Shown piece by piece: positions 9,475 through 17,513 of a stretch of DNA of 32,989 bases. Source of the DNA: Gammaproteobacteria bacterium. Its GTDB lineage: Bacteria > Pseudomonadota > Gammaproteobacteria > Pseudomonadales > Azotimanducaceae. The position numbers and the translations under genes are program-made. The stretch is taken from positions 1 through 32,989 of the forward strand of contig VXSY01000141.1 in assembly GCA_009837725.1 (NCBI GenBank), read 5' to 3'. The stretch's first letter is position 1. Each line of letters opens with the position of its first letter. The notes under the pieces were generated by a model, which saw only the letters and a program-made list of their open reading frames with translations, had not been told where the DNA came from and made no database searches.

Positions 9475-10232
9475 CTTTGGCCCTCGCCGCGGGAATCCTC
9501 TTCGCCGTTCTGGCGACATCCATCCTCTCCGGCATCCTTGGAATGGCCGGCGGCGTCATCCTGATGGCGGTTCTTGTCGCCACGCTTTCTGTGTCCGGGG
9601 CGATGGTGCTGCATGGCGCCGTGCAGGCGGCGTCGAACGGCGCTCGGTTCGTGTTCCTCCGGCAGCACATGATGTGGTCGGTGGTGCCGCCGTACATCGC
9701 CGGCGCGGCGTTGGTTGTCATCCTGTTCTCGCTCGCCGCGTTCGTCCCCGACCCCGCCGTGGTGCTGGTGCTCGTCGGCACGCTGCCATGGCTCGCCCGC
9801 ATCCTGCCGAAGACCGGCAAGCTCGACGTGCGCCAGCCGGTCACCGCCATGTGCTGCGGCAGCGTCGTCACCGGTGCCCAGCTCCTCGCCGGTGCCTCCG
9901 GCCCCCTGCTCGACGCCTTCTACGTCAATACGCCAGTGGATCGATTCCGCATCGTCGCCACCAAGGCGTTTACGCAAACCCTCGGTCACACGGTCAAGCT
10001 CGCCTACTACGCCACGCTCGGCGGTCTCGCATGGGGTGAGGCGTCGGCAGGGGCTGTACCCATCTGGATCATCCTCGCCGGTATGGCAACCGCCGTCGTA
10101 GGCGCCCGCATCGGCACCAGGTTCCTCGCCCGCTTTGAGGACAACCAGTTCCGCCGCGTTTCCGGGTGGGTGATCCTCGCACTCGCCACGTTGTGTATCG
10201 TCGGCGGGCTGCGCCAGATCATCGGAAACTGA
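9471..10232 (+). CDS. TSUP (TauE/SafE) family membrane permease
   Basis: Integral membrane protein of 253 residues with about eight hydrophobic segments, in the two-repeat arrangement of the TSUP family. The N-terminal SGILGMAGGVILMAVL segment and a second Gly-rich segment after residue 120 (CGSVVTGAQLLAGASGPLLDAF) are the family's paired motifs. TSUP proteins move small sulfur compounds or organic anions such as sulfite, sulfoacetate or taurine; the substrate here cannot be read from sequence. The start is set by the ATGA overlap with hemH, and the next gene begins 3 bases after its stop, so all are probably cotranscribed. Confidence 0.88.
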   Translation: MTLALAAGILFAVLATSILSGILGMAGGVILMAVLVATLSVSGAMVLHGAVQAASNGARFVFLRQHMMWSVVPPYIAGAALVVILFSLAAFVPDPAVVLVLVGTLPWLARILPKTGKLDVRQPVTAMCCGSVVTGAQLLAGASGPLLDAFYVNTPVDRFRIVATKAFTQTLGHTVKLAYYATLGGLAWGEASAGAVPIWIILAGMATAVVGARIGTRFLARFEDNQFRRVSGWVILALATLCIVGGLRQIIGN

Positions 10233-10235
10233 TTC

Positions 10236-11321
10236 ATGCCTGAACTCCACTTCCCACCCGCCGGAACCTGGACCCGTGCCGATGCTTCCGACCTGGGATT
10301 CAATGCCGGCGCGCTGCGAGCAGCCGTTCGCCACGCCAAAGACCACGAATCCCCGTGGCCCGTCGACGTCGGCGGCATGGTGGCAAAGGACGATCCGCCA
10401 CCGTTCAACCGCCCGATCGGCCCCACCCGCCCTCGCGGCCCCGCTACCGGTCTCGTGGTGAAGGACGGCCTGATCGTCGCCGAGTGGGGCGAACCTGGGC
10501 GTGTGGACATGACCTTCAGCGCCACCAAGAGCTATGTCTCCACCTGCGTTGGGCTGGCGTTGGACCGCGGCCTGATTGGCGATGTGGACGAGCCGGTCTG
10601 CCACCGCGTGGCGGACGGATTCGCCGGCGAGCACAACGAGCTCGTGACCTGGCGACATTTGCTACACCAGACGAGCGAGTGGAGCGGCACCCTGTTCGGC
10701 ATCCCGGACACCGTCGATCACAACCGTTCCGCCGCCGACGCCCCGGCGCGCAAGGGCATTCCCCGCCCCCTTCAACAGCCCGGCACCTTCTGGGAATACA
10801 ACGACGTGCGCGTCAACGCGCTGGCGCTGGCGGCGCTCCGCATCTGGCGCGAGCCGCTGCCGGACGTGCTGGCGCGCGAGGTGATGCAGCCCATCGGCGC
10901 ATCGTCCGGCTGGCGGTGGGAGGCCTACGACAACGCCACCGTGTCCATCGACGGACGCGACATGGCCTCCGTGCCCGGCGGCGGCCACTGGGGCGGGGGC
11001 CTGATGATCGACAGCTTCGACCACGCCCGCTTTGGCCTGCTGTGGCTGGCGCAAGGGCAATGGAACGGGCGGCGCATCCTGCAGCCGTCCTGGATCCAGG
11101 CCGCGCTTGCGGCCTGCCCGCAGAACGACCGCTACGGCTTCATGTGGTGGCTGAATCCGGTGCAATCGGTCTGGCCAAACGCTTCCGAGGGCGCATTCGC
11201 AGCCATCGGCGCTGGCGGCAACGTCGTCTTCGTCGCTCCTGAACGCGGGCTTGTCATCGTCACCCGTTGGGCCGCCAACCCCAACAACGTCATCGACCGA
11301 GTGCTGGCTGCCCTGCAATGA
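10236..11321 (+). CDS. Beta-lactamase-fold serine hydrolase (class C-like)
   Basis: Penicillin-binding-protein-like serine hydrolase/esterase of 361 residues. The nucleophile motif SxxK is S95-A-T-K98 in MTFSATKSYVS, followed by the general-base Tyr at Y188 (EYNDVRVN). A C-terminal GAGGNVVFVAPERGLVIV segment matches the beta-strand near the third motif of the family. No signal peptide is apparent at the N-terminus, which suggests a cytoplasmic enzyme or a non-standard export route. The Tyr motif reads YND rather than the usual YxN, so catalytic detail is uncertain. The ATG follows the TSUP stop by 3 bases, and its own TGA overlaps the next ATG. The substrate is unknown; amide, ester or peptide hydrolysis are all possible. 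Confidence 0.85.
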   Translation: MPELHFPPAGTWTRADASDLGFNAGALRAAVRHAKDHESPWPVDVGGMVAKDDPPPFNRPIGPTRPRGPATGLVVKDGLIVAEWGEPGRVDMTFSATKSYVSTCVGLALDRGLIGDVDEPVCHRVADGFAGEHNELVTWRHLLHQTSEWSGTLFGIPDTVDHNRSAADAPARKGIPRPLQQPGTFWEYNDVRVNALALAALRIWREPLPDVLAREVMQPIGASSGWRWEAYDNATVSIDGRDMASVPGGGHWGGGLMIDSFDHARFGLLWLAQGQWNGRRILQPSWIQAALAACPQNDRYGFMWWLNPVQSVWPNASEGAFAAIGAGGNVVFVAPERGLVIVTRWAANPNNVIDRVLAALQ

Positions 11322-12619
11322 CCGCGTGGCTTGAGCAACGCTTTCGGGTCTCAGAACGGGGTTCCAGCCTCGGCCGCGAAGTGACGGCCGGGTTCACGAC
11401 CTTCCTTGCCATGGCCTACATTGCCCTCGTCAACCCCGCCATTCTGGCGGATGCAGGCATGGACTTCGGGGCGGTGTTCGTCGCCACTTGCCTGGCGGCG
11501 GCGGTCGGCACGTTGGTGATGGGACTGGCGGCGAACTACCCGGTGGCGCTTGCGCCGGGCATGGGGCAGAACGCGTTCTTTACCTACACCGTGGTGCTGG
11601 CCAGCGGCCAGACGTGGCAGGCGGCGCTCGGCATGGTGTTCGTGTCCGGCGTGCTGTTCGTGGCGTTGAGCGTGCTGCCGGTGCGGGCCTGGCTGATGGA
11701 TGCGATGCCGCGCGGCCTCAAGGCCGGCACGGCTGCGGGCATTGGCCTCTTCCTCGCCTTCATCGCCTTGCGCAACGCTGGCATTGTCGTCGCTAGCCCA
11801 GCGACCCTAGTCGAGCTAGGCGACCTCACGACGTTCCCGGCGCTGGCGGCGATTGCCGGCTTCTGCCTCATTGTCGCGCTGTCCGTGCGGCAGGTTCCGG
11901 GGGCGCTGGTGATCGGCATACTGGCGGTGGCGGCCGTCGCCTGGCTCACGGGGCAAGCGGAGTTTCACGGCGTTGCGTCCCTGCCGCCGTCCCCCGCTCC
12001 CGTGCTTCTTGCACTCGACATATCGGCGGCATTGAGCCTGACTGCCATGACCATCGTGCTGGCCATGCTGCTCGTGGACGTGTTCGACACCCTCGGCACG
12101 TTGGTGGCAGTGGGTACTCGCAGCCGCCTGGTCGATGCCGAGGGCCGGTTGCCCAGGCTTCGGCGAGCGCTTCTGGCCGACTCAACCGCAACGGTTTTCG
12201 GCAGTCTTGTCGGCACCTCTTCCACCACCAGCTACATCGAGAGCGCAGCCGGCGTCGAAAGCGGCGGACGAACCGGCTTGACGGCGGTGGTCGTGGCGGC
12301 GCTGTTCCTGGCCTGCCTTTGGCTGGCACCGCTCGCACAAAGCGTGCCGGGGTTTGCCTCGGCCGCAGCGCTGCTCTTCGTTGCCTGTCTGATGGCGCGC
12401 AGCTTCGGAGACCTCGAATGGGACGACGCGCTGCAAGCGGTTCCGGGTGTGGCCACGGCCATCTGCATCCCACTCAGCTTCTCCATCGCCGACGGCATCG
12501 GCATCGGCTTCATTACCTGTGCCGCGATTCACCTGTTCTCCGGCCGAATGCGCGAGTGCTCGGTGGCGGTGTATGCGGTGGCGGTCATCTTCGCCGTGAA
12601 GTTCGCGCTGCTCGCGTAG
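11318..12619 (+). CDS. NCS2 family purine (AzgA/PbuG-like) permease
   Basis: Inner-membrane nucleobase transporter of 433 residues, probably a proton symporter for adenine, guanine or hypoxanthine. Features of the AzgA branch are present: an N-terminal RGSSLGREVTAGFTTFLAMA(Y) segment followed by NPAIL, the APGMGQNAFFTYTVVL segment in TM3, ALRNAGIVVASPATLVELGD, VDVFDTLGTLVAVG, and GTSSTTSYIESAAGVESGGR between late helices. About 12-14 hydrophobic spans are visible. The start is taken at the ATGA overlap with the hydrolase; an upstream in-frame start would lie inside that gene. It ends the hemH-TSUP-hydrolase-permease operon. Coupling of heme synthesis to purine uptake is not an obvious pathway, so the grouping may be only positional. 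Confidence 0.9.
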   Translation: MTAWLEQRFRVSERGSSLGREVTAGFTTFLAMAYIALVNPAILADAGMDFGAVFVATCLAAAVGTLVMGLAANYPVALAPGMGQNAFFTYTVVLASGQTWQAALGMVFVSGVLFVALSVLPVRAWLMDAMPRGLKAGTAAGIGLFLAFIALRNAGIVVASPATLVELGDLTTFPALAAIAGFCLIVALSVRQVPGALVIGILAVAAVAWLTGQAEFHGVASLPPSPAPVLLALDISAALSLTAMTIVLAMLLVDVFDTLGTLVAVGTRSRLVDAEGRLPRLRRALLADSTATVFGSLVGTSSTTSYIESAAGVESGGRTGLTAVVVAALFLACLWLAPLAQSVPGFASAAALLFVACLMARSFGDLEWDDALQAVPGVATAICIPLSFSIADGIGIGFITCAAIHLFSGRMRECSVAVYAVAVIFAVKFALLA

Positions 12620-12696
12620 TGAGGCGATGCAAACAATTCTCAAATGCGTTTGAATGGCACGATAGGCATTGAGCCAAACAGCCAAGGGGGATTGGT

Positions 12697-13308
12697 GTGG
12701 AGACCATCCAAACCGAGGAAGCGCTTCGCGAGGTGATCGGGGAGGAAATCCCTGGCCTTGGCAAGAAGAACGAACCGGTCTTGAACGAGTTCGCCGTCGA
12801 TTTCATCGCCAGGGCGCCGTTCCTCGTGCTCTCGACTGCCGACGACCAAGGCCGGCTCGACGCCTCGCCCAAGGGGGACGCACCCGGCTTTGTGGCTGTG
12901 GAGGACGAGCAGACGTTGCTCATTCCAGACCGGCTCGGCAATCGGCTCGCCTACGGGCACCGCAACATCCTTGTCAATCCGCACGTCGGCGTGCTGTTCA
13001 TGATCCCCGGCACCACCGAAACGCTGCGAGTCAACGGCAAGGCGTCGCTCACCGCCGATCCCGACCTGCTCCAACGGCTGGCCGCACGCGGTCGCCCAGC
13101 GGTGTTGGTGATCCGCGTGGAGGTGGAAGAGGTGTTCTTCCACTGCTCCAAGGCGTTCCTGCGCTCGAAGCTCTGGCAACCGGACGTCTGGGGCGAACGC
13201 CACAAGGTGTCCTTCGGTAAGCTCTACGCCAAGCGCAACAACGCGTCGGAAGAGACGGCAGCGGCCATCGACGAGGCGATTGAAAGGGACTATCGGGAGA
13301 ACCTGTAG
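12697..13308 (+). CDS. PPOX-type flavoprotein, MSMEG_1061-like
   Basis: FMN-binding split-barrel protein of 203 residues, of the pyridoxamine 5'-phosphate oxidase superfamily. The barrel starts at about residue 30 with ARAPFLVLSTADDQGRLDAS.KGD and runs through NILVNPHVGVLFMIPGT and TLRVNGKASL. The C-terminal FFHCSKAFLRSKLW is the signature of the MSMEG_1061 subgroup. The role of that subgroup is not well defined; some related proteins use FMN or F420 and reduce small molecules. The start is GTG at 12697, 6 bases after a strong aggggg ribosome-binding site. The TAG stop at 13306-13308 lies inside the first arm of a palindromic repeat. A short near-palindrome at about 12636-12655, upstream, could be an operator but is weak. 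Confidence 0.85.
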   Translation: METIQTEEALREVIGEEIPGLGKKNEPVLNEFAVDFIARAPFLVLSTADDQGRLDASPKGDAPGFVAVEDEQTLLIPDRLGNRLAYGHRNILVNPHVGVLFMIPGTTETLRVNGKASLTADPDLLQRLAARGRPAVLVIRVEVEEVFFHCSKAFLRSKLWQPDVWGERHKVSFGKLYAKRNNASEETAAAIDEAIERDYRENL

Positions 13309-13381
13309 GGGACGGGCTTGTCCCGTCCCGCGCTGGACGCGTCGACGAATTCGGCTCGAGATCGGACAAGCCCGTCCCCTA
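13306..13381. repeat. Long inverted repeat (18-bp perfect arms) between convergent genes
   Basis: Arms at 13306-13323 (taggggacgggcttgtcc) and 13364-13381 are exact reverse complements, separated by 40 bases. The left part is a copy of the repeat family seen at 18221 and 18279 and, inverted, at 27855. The hairpin sits between the convergent PPOX and dctM genes, so it could end transcription from both sides, although no T-run follows. It supplies the PPOX stop codon. Confidence 0.75.
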
Positions 13382-13471
13382 TGACAAAATGCGCCAACCA
13401 TCATTGGGTTGCACGATCTGTTCCATGCGAGCGGCGGCCACGCCACGGGCCTGCCGAAGTCCCACAAACCC

Positions 13472-14746
13472 TCAAGGCAAGAACCAGAGCGACAGCGCCG
13501 GTATGTAGGTGATGGCCAGAAGCGCGATTAGCAGCACCAGCATGAACGGCCAGCAGGCGGCATAGAGTTCGAGCACCGGTCGGTCAAAGCGGTAGCTGGC
13601 GATGAACAGGTTCATGCCCACGGGCGGCGTGAAGTAGCCGATCTGAAGGTTCGCGAGGAAGATGATGCCGAGGTGGATCGGGTGGATGCCGTAGCCCGCC
13701 GCCACCGGCAGGAGCAGCGGCACCATGATGACGATGGCGGCAAAGACATCGAGCAGCGCGCCAAGCGCCAGCAGCAGGATGTTGAGCAGGATCAGGAAGG
13801 CAAGCGCGCTTGAGACGTGCTCCTGCATGAACGCGAACAGGCGCTGTGGCACCTCGGCATCCACCAGATAGTTGGTGAACGCCAGCGCTGCGCCGAGGAT
13901 GAGGATGATGCTGCCCACCATCACCATGGATTCCCGCATCACCCCCGGCAGCGCCTTCAGCTTCACTTCCCGATAGAGCCCCACCTCGACGACGAGCACA
14001 TAGAGCGCCGTCATGGCGGCCGCCTCGGAGATCGCGAAATAGCCCGAATAGATGCCGCCGAGCACGACAAACGGCAGCGGCAGCTCCCAGCGGGCCGCCA
14101 CCAGTGCAGCGCGGACGTCCTTGAGATCGAACCTCGTGCGTGGCGCATCGCCGTGCTGCCACCAGGCCCAGGCCGACAGCAGCAGCACCATCAGCGCCGC
14201 CGGCACGAGACCCCCCAGGAAGAGCTGGCCGATGGTGAACGGTTCGCCCACGTCGAGTTGCTGGGCGACGATGCCGTAGAGCAACAGCGGCGCAGACGGC
14301 ACGATCAAGAGGCCCAGACTGCCGGAGGTGGTGACGAGGCCAAGGCTGAAGCGCTCCTCGTATCCCCCCGCCTTCAGCATCGGCAAGAGCAGCGCGCCCA
14401 GGGCCACGATGGTCACGCCAGACGCGCCCGTCAGAGCCGTGAAGAGCGCACAGGCAACGAAGCCGACAATCGCAAGCCCGGCCGGCATCCAGCCGAACAG
14501 CGACCGCACGAGGCCCATCAGCCGCTCCGACGTGTTCGCCGACGCCATGACGTAGCCGGCGAAGGTGAAGAACGGCAGCGCCACCAGAAGCGGCGTGTCG
14601 GAGATGCGGTAGAGCTCGATGGCCACCACCGCAAGGTCGATGTCCGAGGCGAGAAAGCCGAGCATGGCTGCCGCGAGAACGATGGCAAACAACGGCGCAC
14701 CAAGGAGCGCCATGAACGCGACGAGGGCAATGCCGGCCCAGATCAC
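13472..14746 (-). CDS. dctM: TRAP transporter large permease, DctM
   Basis: Main membrane subunit of a tripartite ATP-independent periplasmic transporter, which drives solute uptake with a sodium or proton gradient. It has 424 residues and about 12 hydrophobic spans, and belongs to the ion-transporter superfamily. Typical features are PLLVALPFFTFAGYVMASA, the conserved GASGVTIVALGALLLP segment and the late IGYFTPPVGMNLFIA motif. The GTG start at 14746 follows a ggggagg ribosome-binding site. Unlike the rest of the operon it does not overlap its neighbour: 250 bases containing palindromic repeats separate it from dctQ, although it is still on the same strand. The substrate is unknown and is set mainly by DctP. 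Confidence 0.92.
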   Translation of the reverse strand: MIWAGIALVAFMALLGAPLFAIVLAAAMLGFLASDIDLAVVAIELYRISDTPLLVALPFFTFAGYVMASANTSERLMGLVRSLFGWMPAGLAIVGFVACALFTALTGASGVTIVALGALLLPMLKAGGYEERFSLGLVTTSGSLGLLIVPSAPLLLYGIVAQQLDVGEPFTIGQLFLGGLVPAALMVLLLSAWAWWQHGDAPRTRFDLKDVRAALVAARWELPLPFVVLGGIYSGYFAISEAAAMTALYVLVVEVGLYREVKLKALPGVMRESMVMVGSIILILGAALAFTNYLVDAEVPQRLFAFMQEHVSSALAFLILLNILLLALGALLDVFAAIVIMVPLLLPVAAGYGIHPIHLGIIFLANLQIGYFTPPVGMNLFIASYRFDRPVLELYAACWPFMLVLLIALLAITYIPALSLWFLP

Positions 14747-14996
14747 CGCCGCCTCCCCGCCATGCTCGCCTTTCTCTGAAGGGAGGGCATCTTGCCCTCC
14801 ACCGCGCCGCAGGGTGCGTCAGAGGCGAACATGCACATTTGCTAGCCTCAAGGACGTTTTTGTCTTCAAGCCCGCCATCGTGATCCAGTCGCCCCAAAAA
14901 ACTGCGCGCCTGACGGCGCGTTGGAGGGCAAGATGCCCTCCCTCCGGAGGTCACGCTTCGCCTCAACGTTGGAGGGCAAGATGCCCTCCCTCCAGG
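14747..14996. repeat. Repeat cluster splitting dctQ and dctM
   Basis: This 250-base gap inside the TRAP operon holds three copies of the palindrome ggagggcaagatgccctcc: 14782-14800 inverted with a variant outer base, 14922-14945 and 14970-14993. Between them is a shorter gcgcgcctgacggcgcg hairpin near 14905. A further copy occurs at 29029-29052. Copies are followed by the same ccctcc tail, so these look like mobile palindromic (REP/MITE-like) units inserted in the operon. No gene is recognised. Confidence 0.75.
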
Positions 14997-15488
14997 TCAC
15001 GCTCCATCCTCCGCGTCGGTTCGCGCCTCACCCCCAGTCACCGCACGAACAACGTAGCGCAACGCCATCACCCCGGCCGCCACCGGGATGATGAGCTCGC
15101 ACACCCAGGCCGGCACCGCGCCGAAGCCGATGGTGTCGTCGAGATAGTCCCAATGGATGAAGCGCACCGAGTACCAGCCGAGTAGGCCGCAGACGAGGGC
15201 CGTGAAGGCCGAGGTGATGCGGCTCGCAACGCCGTTCATCCGCTCACTGGCAAAGCGCGAGACGATGTCGATGCGGATGTGGCTATCGGTCGCAGCGGCC
15301 GATGCCGCGCCGATCATGGTCACCCAGAGCACGCTCACGCGCACCAGTTCGTCGCCCCAGACGATGCCGGTGCCGAAGAGATTGCGCGCCAGCACTTGAT
15401 AAACGGCGACGCCAATCATCACCAAGAGGAGGGCGACCAATAGCGCCGTTTCCACGGTGTGAACGGCACGCCTCAAGCGGTCGTTCAC
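14997..15488 (-). CDS. dctQ: TRAP transporter small permease, DctQ
   Basis: Small membrane subunit of the TRAP transporter, 163 residues with four hydrophobic spans at about residues 13-35, 46-62, 87-107 and 128-150. The family pattern is visible in VYQVLARNLFGTGIVWGDELVRVSVLWVTMIGAASA, with the conserved W.DEL.R segment, and in SHIRIDIVSRF. The start is GTG at 15488, set by a GTGA overlap with the dctP stop, so translation is coupled. It pairs with DctM to form the membrane complex that takes substrate from DctP. Confidence 0.9.
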   Translation of the reverse strand: MNDRLRRAVHTVETALLVALLLVMIGVAVYQVLARNLFGTGIVWGDELVRVSVLWVTMIGAASAAATDSHIRIDIVSRFASERMNGVASRITSAFTALVCGLLGWYSVRFIHWDYLDDTIGFGAVPAWVCELIIPVAAGVMALRYVVRAVTGGEARTDAEDGA

Positions 15489-16657
15489 CGACGGCTGGCA
15501 CGCCCTATCCGGCGCGCCGGGGCACCGGACCGACCTCGTGCCACGGAAGAGCTTGCATCGGGCGCGGTGACAGTTGCTGCCGTGCCCCGCGCTGCCGCAA
15601 GTGCAGCCACCAGTTGCCGATACAGGCCGTCCGATATGATGCCCTCACGCACCCAGCGCACCTCCGCCTGCTTGCCGAGCCGACGCCAGTTGGCCAGCTC
15701 ATCCGGCGCGGGGGTTTCGAGCTTCAACCCCTGCGAAATCAACACTTGCATGGTGGCATCGTGGTCGCCGCGATTGCGCCGGTCAGCCTCCGCCACGGCG
15801 TTGCCCAGGATGCGCCGAACCGCAGCCGCGTCAGCATCGGACAAGCGGCGAAAGCGTCGTTCCGACACCGCCAGCAGGCCATAGACATACATGAGCGGGA
15901 TGTCGAGCACATAGTCGAGCTGGGTGTGCCATTGCAGGGCCACCGCTGCCACCGGCGGCGACGCCACCGTGTCGATAAGGCCCGTCTGGAGCCCCGGAAG
16001 CACGTCCACCACCGTGAGGGGGATGGGCGCGATGCCGAAAGTGTCGAGCGCCCGCGCCACGGAAATGTCGCCCTCTGGCGACCACACCTTGGCCCGGCGC
16101 ATGGCTTGCAGAGTGGCGGCGGGGCGCCGGCTCATTGCATAGGCCATGCCCACCTCGGCGATGCCGAAGGCGACGAAGCCGTTTCGTTCCATGCCGGCGA
16201 GCAGCACCCGGTCTAACTGTGCACGCACCGCGTCCACTTCCGACAGGTCACGAAAGATGAGCGGGAGGTTGTAGAGCTGGACGTCCGAATAGATGCGGTT
16301 GAAAACCGTGGTGGTCACCACGCCGCCGTGCAACTGGCCAGCGCGAATCTTGCGCAGCACGGCCCAGTCGTCGCCCATCGCGCCGCCGGGATAGAACCGA
16401 AACGACACCCGCCCTTCCGTGGCTGCATCCACTTCCTCGGCCGCCGCGCGCAGGATGTTCATCCACGTGGAGCCGGCCGGCGAAAGGGTGGCGATCTTGA
16501 AGGTGGTTGCACCCGTCGGGAAGGCGAGCAAGAGACAGGTAAACGCGACGCCGAAGATCGACCTGCGGGAGGTTCGAGACCCGGTGCGGGATTTCCCCAC
16601 GAGCGGTGGCTCCATTGCCGGCGAACTCACGGTTCGCATCCTAGAAAAAGTGCTCAT
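15485..16657 (-). CDS. dctP: TRAP transporter substrate-binding protein, DctP
   Basis: Periplasmic solute receptor of a TRAP transporter. After an N-terminal export signal (basic RTSRR then IFGVAFTCLLLAFPTGA) the mature part begins TTFKIATLSPAGSTWMNIL, the usual first strand of the family. The central VWSPEGDISVARALDTFGIAPIPLTVVDVLPGLQTGLIDTV region matches the DctP ligand-binding hinge. The TatT-associated DctP subgroup may differ in ligand from the classical C4-dicarboxylate receptors. The start is uncertain: ATG at 16657 overlaps tatT by 17 bases, ATG at 16639 lies just after its stop, and a further Met at 16615 would give a more normal signal peptide. The C-terminus is unusually Arg/Ala-rich. 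Confidence 0.88.
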   Translation of the reverse strand: MSTFSRMRTVSSPAMEPPLVGKSRTGSRTSRRSIFGVAFTCLLLAFPTGATTFKIATLSPAGSTWMNILRAAAEEVDAATEGRVSFRFYPGGAMGDDWAVLRKIRAGQLHGGVVTTTVFNRIYSDVQLYNLPLIFRDLSEVDAVRAQLDRVLLAGMERNGFVAFGIAEVGMAYAMSRRPAATLQAMRRAKVWSPEGDISVARALDTFGIAPIPLTVVDVLPGLQTGLIDTVASPPVAAVALQWHTQLDYVLDIPLMYVYGLLAVSERRFRRLSDADAAAVRRILGNAVAEADRRNRGDHDATMQVLISQGLKLETPAPDELANWRRLGKQAEVRWVREGIISDGLYRQLVAALAAARGTAATVTAPDASSSVARGRSGAPARRIGRASRR

Positions 16658-17513
16658 CCGCCGAGTCGAGCAACGCCCGTGCCTGCTCCTGGGCGACGCG
16701 GTTCGACAGGGTTAGCCCCGGGGCGCGGGGGTTGGCCGCCAACACGTCGCGCAGGGTTTGGTCATGCAGTTCGCGGTCGAACACCAGGCGAGCGTACTGG
16801 GATGCAAACATCACGCGCGCCATGAGGTGGCGGCCTTCGGAAACCGCGATGGCGCGTTCAAAATGCTCGCGCCCGACTTCGGGACGGCCACCCAATGCCG
16901 GCGGCGCAAGCGTCTCGAAGACGCCGAGATACATGTGCGGGCCGCCGTGTTCCCAGCTTCCGTCAAGCTCGGCGACGCGCGCCATGAGCGCTTTCACCCG
17001 CCCCAGCTCCGCCACCGCATTCCAGTCCTCGCTGTGTGCCTGAATCCAGCCGGCCCAGGACGTCGCAAAGGTGTAGACGACCGGCACATGCTCCTCTCGC
17101 AACGTCGGCAGTCGCTCTTCGTATTCGGCGAAGGGCATGGTGCGCGCCCCGCAAGTCCACGGCACCTCCGCACAAGCGGCGCGGCTAGCCAGCCGCAGCG
17201 CCTTGTCCGCGAAAGTGCGCGCCTGTTCGGGGTCGTCGGCGAAGGCCGCACCGTAGGCGGCATTGAGGTTGGCGGCGGCCTGCAGCAGCGCCGGACTGTC
17301 GGCGTTCGAGCGCAGGAGCGCATCGAGCATGATGAGATAGGCCGGCGCTCCGTTGCGCACCACCTCGAGATCGTCGTTGTCGAGCATCGCGGCGGTAAGG
17401 TCGCTCGCGAGCGATTCCGTCATTCCCGTGACGACATTGGTGCAGCCCGCGAGCACAAGGCCGCAGCAACTCGCCAGGGCGAGCCGAAGGACGGCAACGG
17501 ATGCGCGGCTCAC
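16641..17513 (-). CDS. TRAP transporter-associated lipoprotein, TatT family
   Basis: Likely outer-membrane-anchored lipoprotein of the TatT (TRAP-associated T-component) family. The signal peptide ends in a lipobox, LVLAGC with Cys24, and the rest is helical, as expected for the TPR-like TatT fold that forms a ring with DctP in the Treponema Tp0956 work. Recognisable parts are AAMLDNDDLEVVRNGAPAYL near residue 40 and a C-terminal LTLSNRVAQEQARALL. Length of 290 residues is usual. The start is GTG at 17513, overlapping the TGA of the upstream redoxin as GTGA. Its position between the redoxin and dctP places it firmly in the transporter operon. Confidence 0.85.
   Translation of the reverse strand: MSRASVAVLRLALASCCGLVLAGCTNVVTGMTESLASDLTAAMLDNDDLEVVRNGAPAYLIMLDALLRSNADSPALLQAAANLNAAYGAAFADDPEQARTFADKALRLASRAACAEVPWTCGARTMPFAEYEERLPTLREEHVPVVYTFATSWAGWIQAHSEDWNAVAELGRVKALMARVAELDGSWEHGGPHMYLGVFETLAPPALGGRPEVGREHFERAIAVSEGRHLMARVMFASQYARLVFDRELHDQTLRDVLAANPRAPGLTLSNRVAQEQARALLDSADEHFF

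Noticed and set aside
9228-10658. Long minus-strand frame of about 476 codons across hemH and the TSUP gene
   Set aside because: Antisense of well-supported genes; composition is that of a shadow frame (Gly, His and Arg rich) and no family motif is seen.
13584-14966. Long minus-strand frame over dctM and the repeat gap
   Set aside because: Overlaps the clear dctM gene in another frame; Arg/Gly/His-rich with no domain.
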